Made by a program: the position numbers and the translations under genes. DNA of 40,892 nt, taken from positions 1 to 40,892 of the forward strand of contig CANQFS010000009.1 of assembly GCA_947599825.1 (NCBI GenBank), read 5' to 3'. This document shows, piece by piece, positions 10,238 through 20,824 of the stretch (the stretch's first letter is position 1; the number at the start of each line of letters is the position of its first letter). The notes beneath the pieces are model-generated. The model was given only the letters and a program-made list of their open reading frames with translations, did no database searches and was not told the DNA's origin. Source of the DNA: an uncultured Clostridia bacterium (lineage in GTDB: Bacteria > Bacillota > Clostridia > TANB77 > CAG-508).

Positions 10238-11089
10238 TTATATTTTGATGATATCCATTTCAGATGTATAGTTTGAATTTCCATAAGGGTATATGATATA
10301 TAGTTGTCCTTCTGGTCCTACAAAGAAATAGTTTACATTGTCTGTTACATACATAGCATTATTGATGTCTCTTTTGTATATGGTTTGTCCTGTTTGTGCT
10401 AGTGCTTCTGCTATTGCTTCTGCTTGTTTGCTTGCTTCTGTTACTTGTTTTTCTATTTTTTGATTTACTTCGCTTTTATCTATTTCTCTTGCTTCTAAGA
10501 TTTCATTTAGTGTTACTTTTTTCTTTGTTTCTATATCATAGTTGTAGGTTTGTACTATAATTCTTTGTGGACTGTCGCCTTCTTTTAAGGTTGCTTTTAT
10601 TACTAATGATAATATATTTTCATTTAGGTAAGCAACATATTCTAGGTTATAAATAGTATAGATTGTACTATTATTAATTATATCTCCTGCTTTGTTGGCA
10701 AATATAGATTGGGTTGTAACATTAAATTCTTCTCCTGCTTCTGATCTTACATTAAATACTGGTAATTTTATGTTCAAACTATATTTTTCATTTTCTTCTT
10801 CTACTGTTTGTGTTGTATATACAACGTCTTTTTCTTCTAAGCCTATATATTTTTCTATAGAAGAGGTGTCGTAACCTTGTGCGTCAAATGTATTGTTAAA
10901 TAGGCTATTGAATTCTTCTTTTACTTTTTCTAAATCCACTTCATTATTTTCGTTGTTTATATTATTGTTTTGGTCGCTTTCTGTATTTTCACTTGGATTG
11001 CTTAGAAATACTTGATAATATACTCCTGCTACAATTGCAATTACACAAATGGTAGTAATAGCAATATATAATAAATTTCTTTTTTTCAT
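10238..11089 (-). CDS. Membrane-anchored extracytoplasmic protein, DUF3298/DUF4163-like
   Basis: N-terminal TM then two-part extracytoplasmic domain ending VNYFFVGPEGQLYIIYPYG; family assignment by pattern only. Confidence 0.6.
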   Translation of the reverse strand: MKKRNLLYIAITTICVIAIVAGVYYQVFLSNPSENTESDQNNNINNENNEVDLEKVKEEFNSLFNNTFDAQGYDTSSIEKYIGLEEKDVVYTTQTVEEENEKYSLNIKLPVFNVRSEAGEEFNVTTQSIFANKAGDIINNSTIYTIYNLEYVAYLNENILSLVIKATLKEGDSPQRIIVQTYNYDIETKKKVTLNEILEAREIDKSEVNQKIEKQVTEASKQAEAIAEALAQTGQTIYKRDINNAMYVTDNVNYFFVGPEGQLYIIYPYGNSNYTSEMDIIKI

Positions 11090-11177
11090 AAAATATGCTA
11101 ACCTCCTTATTTTTCTTCGTTTATTATATCATTGCTATTTTGATAATGCAATAAAAAATGAGAAAGTTTATGTATAA

Positions 11178-11213
11178 TAAAAGAGATTACATTTTTGTAA
11201 CCTCTTTTTGTGT
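11178..11213 (-). terminator. Rho-independent terminator downstream of ferredoxin
   Basis: aaaagagattacatttttgtaacctcttttt hairpin with A/T tracts. Confidence 0.8.
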
Positions 11214-11228
11214 ATATGATTATTTTTT

Positions 11229-11465
<237 letters not shown>

Positions 11466-11474
11466 TTAACTTTT

Positions 11475-12398
11475 TTATATTTCATCTTCTTGCATATTCT
11501 TTTTGTCCATTTTTTCTAATTTTTCTAGTGCTTGTAATTCTTTCAAGTTTTCCTTTTCTTCTTCATCTACAATTTCTTCTTCTCCGTTTTTTATGATTTT
11601 TACATCTTTGGCATCATATTTTTTATAATAATTTTCTCCGTTATCGTCTTTTAGCTTTACTCTTAGACGTTCTTTTAGAGTTTCTACTCCTTCTACGGTT
11701 CCTTCTCCATCTGCTGTTTTTACAATGGCTCCTATTTTTGGAAGTCTTTTCATTTTTTCTTCATATACGTCTTGTTCATATTTTAAGCAACACATTAATC
11801 TTCCACAATTGCCTGATATTTTTGAAGGATTTAATGACATGTTTTGCTCTTTTGCCATTTTTATGGATACGGTTTCAAAGTTTCCTAAGAATGAACAACA
11901 ACATAGTTCTCTTCCACAAACGCCATTTCCACCTATTCTTTTTACTTCGTCTCTTACTCCTATTTGTCTTAGCTCTATTCTTGTTTTGAAAATGCTTGCT
12001 AAATCTTTTACTAAGTCTCTAAAGTCAATTCTCCCTTCTGCTGTAAAGTAAAATAGCACTTTGCTGTTGTCAAATTTGAATTCTACATCTGTTAGAGTCA
12101 TATCTAAGTTATGTTCTTTTATTTTCTTTTTACATATTTCAAAGGCTTCTTTTTCTTTTATTTTGTTTTCTTCTTCCTGCTTTTTGTCTTTATATGTTGC
12201 TATACGAATTACTTTTTTTAATGGTTTTACTATATTTTCATCTGGCATTGTTCGATTGCTAATAACTACCTGTCCATATTCTTGCCCTTGCGTTGTTTCT
12301 ACAATAACAAAGTCTTTATTGGTAATTTCTAATTCCCCAGGGTCAAAGAAATATACTTTTCCTGGCTTTTTAAATCGAACTCCTACTATATTTTTCAT
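11475..12398 (-). CDS. ricT: PSP1 domain protein (RicT/YaaT-like)
   Basis: GVCGRELCCCSFLGNFETVSIKMAKEQNMSLNPSKISGNCGRLMCCLKYE. Confidence 0.93.
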   Translation of the reverse strand: MKNIVGVRFKKPGKVYFFDPGELEITNKDFVIVETTQGQEYGQVVISNRTMPDENIVKPLKKVIRIATYKDKKQEEENKIKEKEAFEICKKKIKEHNLDMTLTDVEFKFDNSKVLFYFTAEGRIDFRDLVKDLASIFKTRIELRQIGVRDEVKRIGGNGVCGRELCCCSFLGNFETVSIKMAKEQNMSLNPSKISGNCGRLMCCLKYEQDVYEEKMKRLPKIGAIVKTADGEGTVEGVETLKERLRVKLKDDNGENYYKKYDAKDVKIIKNGEEEIVDEEEKENLKELQALEKLEKMDKKNMQEDEI

Positions 12399-13269
12399 TC
12401 ATTTCCTCCCACATATTCATTACAAGATAGTCAATGCACATATCATAGTTGCTACTGGCTAATAATCTTTTTTTTGTTTGCTCTACATATTGAATGCAAT
12501 TCCATTTTTCTTTTGTATGATATAAAACTACATTTATATATTCTAATATTTCTTGTATTTTTTCTTTTTGCTCATATAGTATTTTTGCTTGCTTTAAGGC
12601 TGTAATTTTATCTTGCTTTCCTATTTTTTCTATTAGTTCATCTACTTCTTCATAAATTTCTTTTTCTTCTTGTAGTTTAATGGCTTTGCTAATACTTCCT
12701 TCACTTTTAGAAATCAATTTTTCTGCTAATTCTATTTGCATTTGCTCTTTTAGATATTCTTCTATTTTTGTTTCTTCTATTGGTTCAAAAGAAACTTTAA
12801 TACACCTTGATTTTATTGTATTTAACAATTTGCTTTCATTTGCAGTTGTTAATATAATTGTAGCATACTCTGGTGGCTCTTCTAAAGTTTTTAATAAACA
12901 ATTCTGTGCTTCTTTTGTCATAGCATCACTATCTATAATAAGATAGACTTTTTTTGTAGAAGTAATTGGTTTTTCTAATATTTTTTCTTGCATTTGACGA
13001 ATTTGCTCTATTTTTATGCTGTTGTTTTCTGGCTCTATTTCATAAAAATCTGGGTGGTTATGATTATGATATTTTTGACAAGACAAACAATTTTCATTTT
13101 CTTCTTTTTCTAAGCATAAAAGTTTTCTTGCAAATTCTCTTGCAAAAAGTGTTTTTCCTATGCCTTCTATTCCAGAAAATAGGTAACTATGCAAAATATG
13201 ATTTTCACTAATTGCTTTATTTAAAAATGTTTTTACTTTTTCATTTCCTACAATATTATTAAAGCTCAA
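12370..13269 (-). CDS. holB: DNA polymerase III delta' subunit
   Basis: Walker A GIEGIGKTLFAREFARKLLC, Cys motif, CLLKTLEEPP; overlaps ricT start. Confidence 0.9.
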   Translation of the reverse strand: MSFNNIVGNEKVKTFLNKAISENHILHSYLFSGIEGIGKTLFAREFARKLLCLEKEENENCLSCQKYHNHNHPDFYEIEPENNSIKIEQIRQMQEKILEKPITSTKKVYLIIDSDAMTKEAQNCLLKTLEEPPEYATIILTTANESKLLNTIKSRCIKVSFEPIEETKIEEYLKEQMQIELAEKLISKSEGSISKAIKLQEEKEIYEEVDELIEKIGKQDKITALKQAKILYEQKEKIQEILEYINVVLYHTKEKWNCIQYVEQTKKRLLASSNYDMCIDYLVMNMWEEMNEKYSRSSI

Positions 13270-13401
13270 GTTTGCTTGCTCCTTTTCTAAGTTATGCTTT
13301 TTTAGTTATGCTACGTTTTTTGTTTCTGTTTTAATTACTTTTTTACTAATTTTGATTTTTTATTTCTTATTTTTTATTTTTTTAGTGACCATAGTAATAT
13401 T

Positions 13402-14022
13402 TTAAACTTTTCCAAATAAGTTAAGTGGCCAAAAACGAATCCATACTTTACTTTCTATTTTTTCTATTGGAATGCAACCAAATTTTCTACAGTCCATACT
13501 ATATTGTCTGTTATCTCCCATTGCAAATACATAGCCTTCTGGTACAGTGAAGTCTATTAAATTTGCGTGACTTGGCTCTGTTATTACTGTATTTTCTAAA
13601 TAGTCTTCTTTTAATTCTTCTCCATTAATATATACTTTTCCATTTTCTATTTTTACTTGATCACCTGGAAGTGCAATAACTCTTTTTATAAAACTCTTTT
13701 TTCCTACTTCTAATACATAATAAGTAAATTTATTAAACCAGCCTTCTTTTTCTTCATAGACTGCCTTTACTCCAGATGGTTCATCGCTACTTGGTGCTTC
13801 AAAGGTAATAATATCTCCTCTTTCTGGTATTTCATGAAAGGTTCTGGATAAACGATTTAAAATTAGCCTTTGATTTTGCTTTAATGTAGGAAACATTGAA
13901 GTTTGCTTTACTACTGTTGGTGTTCCTACAAAATAACGAATTAATAGTGCAAGTACAATTGCTATAACAATGCAATAAGTCCATTCTAAAATTTCTTTTG
14001 TTGTATTACTAATATGAAACAT
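13402..14022 (-). CDS. lepB: Signal peptidase I
   Basis: TSMFPTL (Ser), KKSFIKRVIALPGDQV (Lys), GDNRQYSMDCRKFG. Confidence 0.94.
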   Translation of the reverse strand: MFHISNTTKEILEWTYCIVIAIVLALLIRYFVGTPTVVKQTSMFPTLKQNQRLILNRLSRTFHEIPERGDIITFEAPSSDEPSGVKAVYEEKEGWFNKFTYYVLEVGKKSFIKRVIALPGDQVKIENGKVYINGEELKEDYLENTVITEPSHANLIDFTVPEGYVFAMGDNRQYSMDCRKFGCIPIEKIESKVWIRFWPLNLFGKV

Positions 14023-14094
14023 TTTATTCTCTCTCCTTTTTTTATCTACTCTATTATAGTTCGTTTTTTCTTATTTTGCAAGACTAGTATTTTT

Positions 14095-15540
14095 TTATTT
14101 TGTTGGTATACGTATAACTACTTCTGTGCCTTTTCCTTTTTCGCTTTTTATGTCTATACTTCCTTTGTTTTGGTCTAGAATTTCTTTGGCAATTGATAGT
14201 CCAAGACCTGTTCCTCCCATTTCTCTAGTACGTGCTTTGTCTACACGATAAAAACGGTCGAAAATTCGGCTTAAATCTTCTTCTGGAATTCCTATTCCGT
14301 TGTCTATTACCTTTATGTAGGCATCATTATATACAAAACCTACATATATTTTGATATTTCCTCCGTCTGGTGTGTATTTTATGCTGTTGGTCATAATGTT
14401 TAATACTACTCTTTCAATGCCATCTTTGTCTGCTTTTACTGGTGGTACATTAGCTGTTACAAAACATTCTACTTGATGCCCTTTTTTGTCTATTTCTAAT
14501 TGTAATTTTTCTTGGCATTTCTTTACTAATTCTCCTAAATCAAATTCACTTGCTTCTTTCTTAACTTTGTTGCTGTCGTAACGAGATAAGATTAGTAAGT
14601 CGGTAACTAATTTTGCCATTCTTCTTGCTTCTGATGCGATTACATTTAGGAATTTATCTTTTGTTTCTTTGTCATATTCGCCTTCTAGTAAAGTGTCTGC
14701 ATAGCCCATAATTGAAGTAATTGGTGTTTTTAGTTCGTGTGATACGTCTGCTACGAATTCTTTTCTCATATTGTCTAGTTTTACGTGCTCTGTAATATCT
14801 TGTATTACTACAATAATGCCTGATGGTCTATCTTTTTCATCTTTAAAAGATGCAAAGAATATGTTTAGGTATTTATCATCTACTTGTGCTCTTTGCTCGG
14901 AAGATGTCCAATTTTCTAGGTAAATTGTTTTTTCTAAGTTAATGTCCATATTTATTTTTTGAAAGATTTTTTCAAATGTATTATCATTTTGTGTTAGTTT
15001 CAATAGTTCTGTTGCTGCTGGATTAATGTGCATAATATTGCCTTCCATGTCAAAAGCAATAACCCCGTCTGTCATGTGAAGTAAAATTGTTTCAATTTGA
15101 TTTTTTTGACGATTTACTTCTTTTAAGTTTTCTTGTAGTTCATGCGTCATAATGTTAAATGCACTTGTTAATTCATCAGTTTGGGTTTTATTTTTTCCTT
15201 CTTCTATATAATCTAGCATTACATTTTCGCCTGCTGTAATTTTTGGAACGCGATTAATTAGTTTTGTAATTGGATCTACTACTACTTTTGCTACAAATAT
15301 TCCAATTAGAATGCAAATAAGTCCAAAAACAAAAATTAAAATAATGGTAATAGCTTTTATACTTTGTATTTGTTTTAAAAATAATTCTTCTATTTGTTGT
15401 ATTTGTTCTTGATTTTGTATAATGGCAGATAAGTCTATATTTTGTAAATAAAAGATAGATACTGCCCCCATTACAGTAATTAAAAGTATGCCTAATATGC
15501 TAAAAAGTAATATAATTTTTAGTTGCACATTTTTTATCAT
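14095..15540 (-). CDS. walK: Sensor histidine kinase (WalK/PhoR-like; HAMP, PAS, HisKA, HATPase)
   Basis: FVADVSHELKTPITSIMGYADTL; GGTGLGLSIAKEIL; adjacent walR-like gene. Confidence 0.88.
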   Translation of the reverse strand: MIKNVQLKIILLFSILGILLITVMGAVSIFYLQNIDLSAIIQNQEQIQQIEELFLKQIQSIKAITIILIFVFGLICILIGIFVAKVVVDPITKLINRVPKITAGENVMLDYIEEGKNKTQTDELTSAFNIMTHELQENLKEVNRQKNQIETILLHMTDGVIAFDMEGNIMHINPAATELLKLTQNDNTFEKIFQKINMDINLEKTIYLENWTSSEQRAQVDDKYLNIFFASFKDEKDRPSGIIVVIQDITEHVKLDNMRKEFVADVSHELKTPITSIMGYADTLLEGEYDKETKDKFLNVIASEARRMAKLVTDLLILSRYDSNKVKKEASEFDLGELVKKCQEKLQLEIDKKGHQVECFVTANVPPVKADKDGIERVVLNIMTNSIKYTPDGGNIKIYVGFVYNDAYIKVIDNGIGIPEEDLSRIFDRFYRVDKARTREMGGTGLGLSIAKEILDQNKGSIDIKSEKGKGTEVVIRIPTK

Positions 15541-15602
15541 TATATTTTCTCCTTATGGAAAATGCACAAAAGGCTTTTCCTTTTGTGCACCCTCTTATTT
15601 TT

Positions 15603-16328
15603 CTATTTTGATGCGATATAATATCCAACGCCTCTTTTTGTGATTAAGATTTTAGGATTTGAAGTGTCTTTTTCTATTTTTTCACGAATTCTTCTTACTG
15701 TAACATCTACCGTACGAATGTCTCCATAATATTCATAGCCCCATACCTTTTCTAAAAGGGTTTCTCTTGTGACTACTTGTCCTGGTTGGTTTGCTAAATA
15801 CCTTAATACTTCAAATTCTCTTAATGTTAAATCTATTACTTCTCCACGCACTTTTACTTCAAATTTGTTTAAATCTAGTGTTAAATCTCCTATGGTTATA
15901 ATGTTAGCTTCTGTTTTTGAGTCGCCATCTTCTATTTGCTTTTCGCTTATTTCTGCTTTTCTTAAATTTGCTTTTACTCTTGCTACTAATTCTCTTACGC
16001 TGAAAGGCTTTGTTATATAGTCATCTGCTCCTAGTTCTAACCCTAATATTTTGTCTATTTCTTCATCTTTTGCTGAAATCATAAGGATAGGAATATTTAA
16101 GGTTTGCCTTATTCTTTTACATACGGTAAGCCCATCTATTTTTGGAAGCATGATATCTAGTAATACTAAGTTCGGCTTTTGTTCTAATGCGATTCGTACT
16201 GCTTCTTCTCCGTCATTTGCTTCTAGTGTGTTATATCCTTCTTTTTGTAAGTTATAAACTAACATTTCTACAATGGTTTTTTCATCGTCTACAATGAGAA
16301 TTGTTTTTTTATCTAAATTTTCTTCCAT
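15603..16328 (-). CDS. walR: OmpR-family response regulator, WalR-like
   Basis: VDDEKTIVEML, GADDYITKPFS, YYGDIRTVDVTVRRIREKIE. Confidence 0.9.
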   Translation of the reverse strand: MEENLDKKTILIVDDEKTIVEMLVYNLQKEGYNTLEANDGEEAVRIALEQKPNLVLLDIMLPKIDGLTVCKRIRQTLNIPILMISAKDEEIDKILGLELGADDYITKPFSVRELVARVKANLRKAEISEKQIEDGDSKTEANIITIGDLTLDLNKFEVKVRGEVIDLTLREFEVLRYLANQPGQVVTRETLLEKVWGYEYYGDIRTVDVTVRRIREKIEKDTSNPKILITKRGVGYYIASK

Positions 16329-16415
16329 GGAAAATCCGCCTTTCTTTTCTTTCTACTTAGTTATATCATAATCTTTTTATTTACACAAGTGTTTTTCTAT
16401 ACTTTTTTTACTTTA

Positions 16416-16457
16416 TAAAAAAAGAATGAATCATTTGTGAATCATTCTTTTTTTATA
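16416..16457 (-). terminator. Rho-independent terminator of rpoC
   Basis: aaaaaaagaatgattcacaaatgattcattcttttttt symmetric hairpin right after the rpoC stop. Confidence 0.9.
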
Positions 16458-16465
16458 TTATTTTT

Positions 16466-19400
16466 TTATTCAGCTTCTACTGTTTCTTCTTGGCTTTCTT
16501 CTACTTCTTCCTCATTTGCTTGTGTTTCTTCTTGTTCTGTACTAATATGAGTATTTCTATACTTATTTAGTCCAGTTCCTGCAGGGATTAACTTACCAAT
16601 AATAACGTTTTCTTTTAGTCCAATTAACTCATCTACTTTACCTTTAATTGCTGCTTCTGTTAATACTCTTGTTGTCTCTTGGAAAGATGCTGCAGATAAG
16701 AAGCTATCTGTTGCAAGTGAAGCTTTTGTAATTCCAAGTAAAATACGTTTGCCTGTAGCTGGGCGTTTGCCTTCTGCAATTGCTTGATTATTGATATCTT
16801 CAAATTCATACATATCAACTAATGAGCCTGCAAACATATTAGTGTCTCCGTTATCTTCTACTCTTACTTTCTTAAGCATTTGTCTACCAATAACTTCAAT
16901 GTGTTTATCGTTGATATCAACACCTTGGTTACGATATACTTTTTGTACTTCTTGTACTAAGTAATTATAAACTCCGTCTGGACCTTTAATTGCAAGTAAT
17001 TCATTAGGGTTAATAGATCCTTCTGTTAGTGGCCATCCTGCTTTTACTTCGTCTCCTTCTTTTACTCTTAGTTTTGAGCCAAATGGAATGACGTAAGATT
17101 TACTATCATCTTTTGAAGTAACAACAACTGTTTTTCTCTTCTTGTCTTCTTCAATTTTAACTTTACCGTCAATTTCTGTAATAATTGCAAGTCCCTTTGG
17201 TTTTCTTGCTTCGAATAATTCCTCAACTCTAGGAAGACCTTGTGTAATGTCGGCAACACCAGCAACACCACCAGAGTGGATAGTTCTCATTGTAAGCTGT
17301 GTACCAGGCTCACCAATAGATTGCGCTGCTATAATACCAACTGTTTCACCAATATTTACTTCTTCACGACTAGCTAGACCCATACCATAGCATTTTGAAC
17401 ATACACCGTTTTTAGTTCTACAACCAAATACTGAACGTACTGCTACTTCTTCGATGCCTGCTTCTACTATTTTGTCTGCTATTTTGTCGTTAATCATTGT
17501 ATTGGTATCTACAATTACTTCTTTTGTTTGTGGATTTATAATATCTTCTAATGGATAGCGTCCAATTAATCTTTCTTGTAAAGTTTCAATTACTTGGTTT
17601 CCATCTTTAATAGCAGATAGTGTAATTCCATCATGTGTTCCACAATCATGTTCTCTTACGATTATATCTTGTGAAACGTCAACTAATCTTCTGGTTAAGT
17701 AACCAGAGTCTGCTGTTCTTAATGCTGTATCTGATAAACCTTTACGAGCACCATGGGCAGAAATGAAATATTCTAGTGCATCTAGTCCTTCACGGAATGA
17801 TGATTTTATAGGAATTTCAACTGTTTTACCAGTTGTACTTGCCATAAGTCCACGCATACCTGCAATTTGTTTTAATTGGTCTAAGTTACCACGAGCACCT
17901 GAGTCTGACATCATAAATACTGGGTTTAATTGTGTGAAGTTTTCTTTCATAGCATCTTTTACTTCGTCTGTTGCGCTTTCCCAAATTTTGATAACAGATT
18001 GATATCTTTCATCTTCAGTAATTAAACCACGTCTATATTTCTTTAATACGTCGTCTACTTGTTCTTGTGCTTTTGCTAAGATTTCTTTCTTTTCTTCTGG
18101 CACTTTTACGTCGTCAATTGAAACTGTAATACCACCTGTTGTAGAATATTTGAAACCAGTTGCTTTAATGTAGTCTAGAAGTTCTGCAGAACGATTTAAA
18201 CCATATTGGTTAATGCTCTTTTCTACAATTTTTCCTAGTTTTTTCTTATTAACTACAAAGTTAATTTCTGGCTCGAATTCGTTTTCAGGGTTTGTTCTAT
18301 CTACAAAGCCTAAATCTTGTGGAATTCCTTTATTGTATATAATTCTTCCTACTGTTGTTTGTACTTTTTTATGTTTTTCATTGCCTTCTTCGTCTTTTTT
18401 ACTCATACGAACGAAGATTTTAGCATGCATTCCAACTTCTTTATTTTCATATGCAATTATTGCTTCTTCTGGAGATGAGAAGTAGTTTCCTTCTCCCTTT
18501 TCTCCTTCTACTTCCATTGTTAAGTAGTAACTTCCTAAAATCATATCTTGGGTAGGAACTGTTACTGGCTTACCATCTTGTGGTTTTAGTAGGTTGTTTA
18601 CAGATAGCATTAAATATCTTGCTTCTGCTTGTGCTTCTGGTGATAATGGAACGTGAATTGCCATTTGGTCACCATCGAAGTCAGCGTTGAATGCAGTACA
18701 TACTAATGGGTGTAATTTGATTGCTCTACCTTCTACTAATACTGGTTCAAATGCTTGAATTCCAAGTCTATGTAGTGTTGGAGCACGGTTTAGCATAACT
18801 GGGTGATCTTTTATAACGTCTTCTAGTATATCCCATACTTCTGGACGTAGTCTTTCTACCATTCTTTTTGCATTTTTAATATTGTGTGCTAAGCCTCTTC
18901 CTACTAATTCTTTCATTACAAATGGTTTGAATAATTCTACTGCCATTTCTTTTGGAAGACCGCATTGATATAATTTTAATTCTGGTCCTACTACGATAAC
19001 TGAACGTCCAGAGTAGTCAACACGTTTTCCAAGTAAGTTTTGACGGAAACGTCCTTGTTTTCCTTTTAACATATCTGATAAAGATTTTAAAGGTCTGTTT
19101 CCAGCACCTGTAACAGGACGACCACGTCTTGAGTTGTCAATTAGTGCGTCTACTGATTCTTGAAGCATTCTTTTTTCGTTTCTTTTTATGATTTCTGGTG
19201 CTCCAAGTTCAATTAGTCTTTTTAAACGATTGTTTCTATTAATAACTCTTCTGTATAAGTCATTTAAGTCAGATGTTGCAAATCTACCACCATCTAATTG
19301 TACCATTGGTCTGATTTCTGGTGGGATAACAGGAACTACATTCATAATCATCCATTCTGGTCTGTTTCCAGATAGTCTGAAAGATTCTACTGTATCTAAT

Positions 19401-20029
19401 CTTTTGATTAGTTTTGCTTTCTTTTGCTCACTAGCTCCTTCTAATTCTTTCTTTAATTTTGCAGATAGTTTGTCTAAATCAATTTCTTTTAATAATTTTT
19501 CTAGTGCTTCTGCTCCCATTTCTGCTTTGAAGCTTCCGCTTCCGTATTTTTCAACTGCTTCATGATATTCTTTTTCTGTTAATACTTGGCATTTCATTAG
19601 TCCTGAAGTACCTTTGTCTACTACAATATATGATGCAAAATATACGATTTTCTCTAAGTTTCTTGGTGAGATGTCTAACATTAAAGCAATTCTACTTGGG
19701 ATTCCTTTGAAATACCAAATGTGTGCTACTGGAGCAGCAAGCTCAATATGTCCCATTCTTTCACGTCTTACTTTTGATTTTGTTACTTCTACTCCACAAC
19801 GATCGCAGACAATGCCTTTGTATCTTACTCTTTTATATTTTCCACAATGGCATTCCCAATCTTTTGTTGGTCCAAATATTCTTTCACAGAATAGACCATC
19901 TTTTTCTGGCTTTAAGGTTCTATAGTTAATGGTTTCTGGTTTTTTTACCTCTCCTTTTGACCATTCTCTAATTTTTTCGTCTGATGCTAAGCCAATTTTA
20001 ATTTTATCAAACATTTCTAATTCGTCCAT
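16466..20029 (-). CDS. rpoC: RNA polymerase beta' subunit
   Basis: [38 protein letters not shown], full length 1187 aa. Confidence 0.99.
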   Translation of the reverse strand: MDELEMFDKIKIGLASDEKIREWSKGEVKKPETINYRTLKPEKDGLFCERIFGPTKDWECHCGKYKRVRYKGIVCDRCGVEVTKSKVRRERMGHIELAAPVAHIWYFKGIPSRIALMLDISPRNLEKIVYFASYIVVDKGTSGLMKCQVLTEKEYHEAVEKYGSGSFKAEMGAEALEKLLKEIDLDKLSAKLKKELEGASEQKKAKLIKRLDTVESFRLSGNRPEWMIMNVVPVIPPEIRPMVQLDGGRFATSDLNDLYRRVINRNNRLKRLIELGAPEIIKRNEKRMLQESVDALIDNSRRGRPVTGAGNRPLKSLSDMLKGKQGRFRQNLLGKRVDYSGRSVIVVGPELKLYQCGLPKEMAVELFKPFVMKELVGRGLAHNIKNAKRMVERLRPEVWDILEDVIKDHPVMLNRAPTLHRLGIQAFEPVLVEGRAIKLHPLVCTAFNADFDGDQMAIHVPLSPEAQAEARYLMLSVNNLLKPQDGKPVTVPTQDMILGSYYLTMEVEGEKGEGNYFSSPEEAIIAYENKEVGMHAKIFVRMSKKDEEGNEKHKKVQTTVGRIIYNKGIPQDLGFVDRTNPENEFEPEINFVVNKKKLGKIVEKSINQYGLNRSAELLDYIKATGFKYSTTGGITVSIDDVKVPEEKKEILAKAQEQVDDVLKKYRRGLITEDERYQSVIKIWESATDEVKDAMKENFTQLNPVFMMSDSGARGNLDQLKQIAGMRGLMASTTGKTVEIPIKSSFREGLDALEYFISAHGARKGLSDTALRTADSGYLTRRLVDVSQDIIVREHDCGTHDGITLSAIKDGNQVIETLQERLIGRYPLEDIINPQTKEVIVDTNTMINDKIADKIVEAGIEEVAVRSVFGCRTKNGVCSKCYGMGLASREEVNIGETVGIIAAQSIGEPGTQLTMRTIHSGGVAGVADITQGLPRVEELFEARKPKGLAIITEIDGKVKIEEDKKRKTVVVTSKDDSKSYVIPFGSKLRVKEGDEVKAGWPLTEGSINPNELLAIKGPDGVYNYLVQEVQKVYRNQGVDINDKHIEVIGRQMLKKVRVEDNGDTNMFAGSLVDMYEFEDINNQAIAEGKRPATGKRILLGITKASLATDSFLSAASFQETTRVLTEAAIKGKVDELIGLKENVIIGKLIPAGTGLNKYRNTHISTEQEETQANEEEVEESQEETVEAE

Positions 20030-20032
20030 TTA

Positions 20033-20056
20033 AATTAGAAGCCCCCTTCTCTAATT
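20033..20056 (-). promoter_or_regulatory. Hairpin enclosing the rpoC Shine-Dalgarno
   Basis: Minus strand AATTAGagAAG-GGGG-CTTCTAATT, 3 nt before ATG; SD AGAAGGGGG lies in stem/loop. Confidence 0.5.
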
Positions 20057-20070
20057 TTTTGGGTAATTTC

Positions 20071-20133
20071 AAAGTCTTTCAAAGAGGCTAACCCCCGCTC
20101 TTGCAAATTTTATTGTCGCCTCTTAAAGTCTTT
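20071..20133. repeat. 9-bp direct repeats (AAAGTCTTT) flanking a 7-bp inverted repeat (AAGAGGC/GCCTCTT)
   Basis: AAAGTCTTT at 20071-20079 and 20125-20133; AAGAGGC 20082-20088 / GCCTCTT 20118-20124. Confidence 0.7.
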
Positions 20134-20138
20134 GGAAT

Positions 20139-20483
20139 TTATTTAGTTAATTCTTTTTTAAAAAATTTTTTTATAATTGGAATATCTTCAACAGCTGTAT
20201 AGAAAATTTTACTTGAATCCATTTTTCCATAACCATGTGCAAATCGATTTCTCATTCCTCTAATTGCATTCCAATTTATTTCATTTTTCGTTTTTTCTAA
20301 ATATTCATCTGTTAAGTGATTTGCGAGTTCTCCTATTTGAAATATTTTCATAGAAAGTGAATCTTTATAATCATTATCTTGTTTGAACTTTTCTATGTCA
20401 TTTCCAAAACGATTTATGGTTTTTTCAATTTCATCACAATATTTTAGCATGTGCTTTAATATTGTAATATCTCTATTATCCAT
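20139..20483 (-). CDS. hepT: HEPN domain protein, HepT/DUF86-like putative RNase toxin
   Basis: RNRFAHGY = RX4HXY HEPN motif; ATG at 20483 overlaps the MNT stop by 8 nt. Confidence 0.88.
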   Translation of the reverse strand: MDNRDITILKHMLKYCDEIEKTINRFGNDIEKFKQDNDYKDSLSMKIFQIGELANHLTDEYLEKTKNEINWNAIRGMRNRFAHGYGKMDSSKIFYTAVEDIPIIKKFFKKELTK

Positions 20484-20805
20484 ATATAACCACTCTTTCT
20501 TTTTTAATCGTATCATAAAATTCTTTATCTATTTCATCAATACTACTCTCTTCAAAGCACTCTTCTTCAATTAAATCTACTTCTTTATTTAACGCTTGTT
20601 TTAACGCTTCCAAAATAGCTCCAATAATTAGTAAACTTTTAATATTTTTAGCTACTATAATGATATCAATATCACTATTTTCATTATAATCTCCTCGTGC
20701 ATAAGAGCCAAAAACATAAGCTTTTTCAACGCCATATTCTTTAAATATTGGGCTTGTTAATTCTTTTATTTTAGTAATAGCCTGTTGTTTTTCTAGGTTT
20801 TCCAT
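20476..20805 (-). CDS. mntA: Minimal nucleotidyltransferase, MntA-like putative antitoxin
   Basis: GSYARGDYNENSDID = exact GSX10DXD motif; SD AGGGAGG; starts about 20 nt after the rpoB stop. Confidence 0.9.
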   Translation of the reverse strand: MENLEKQQAITKIKELTSPIFKEYGVEKAYVFGSYARGDYNENSDIDIIIVAKNIKSLLIIGAILEALKQALNKEVDLIEEECFEESSIDEIDKEFYDTIKKERVVIYG

Positions 20806-20824
20806 AGGCTTTCCTCCCTAAATT

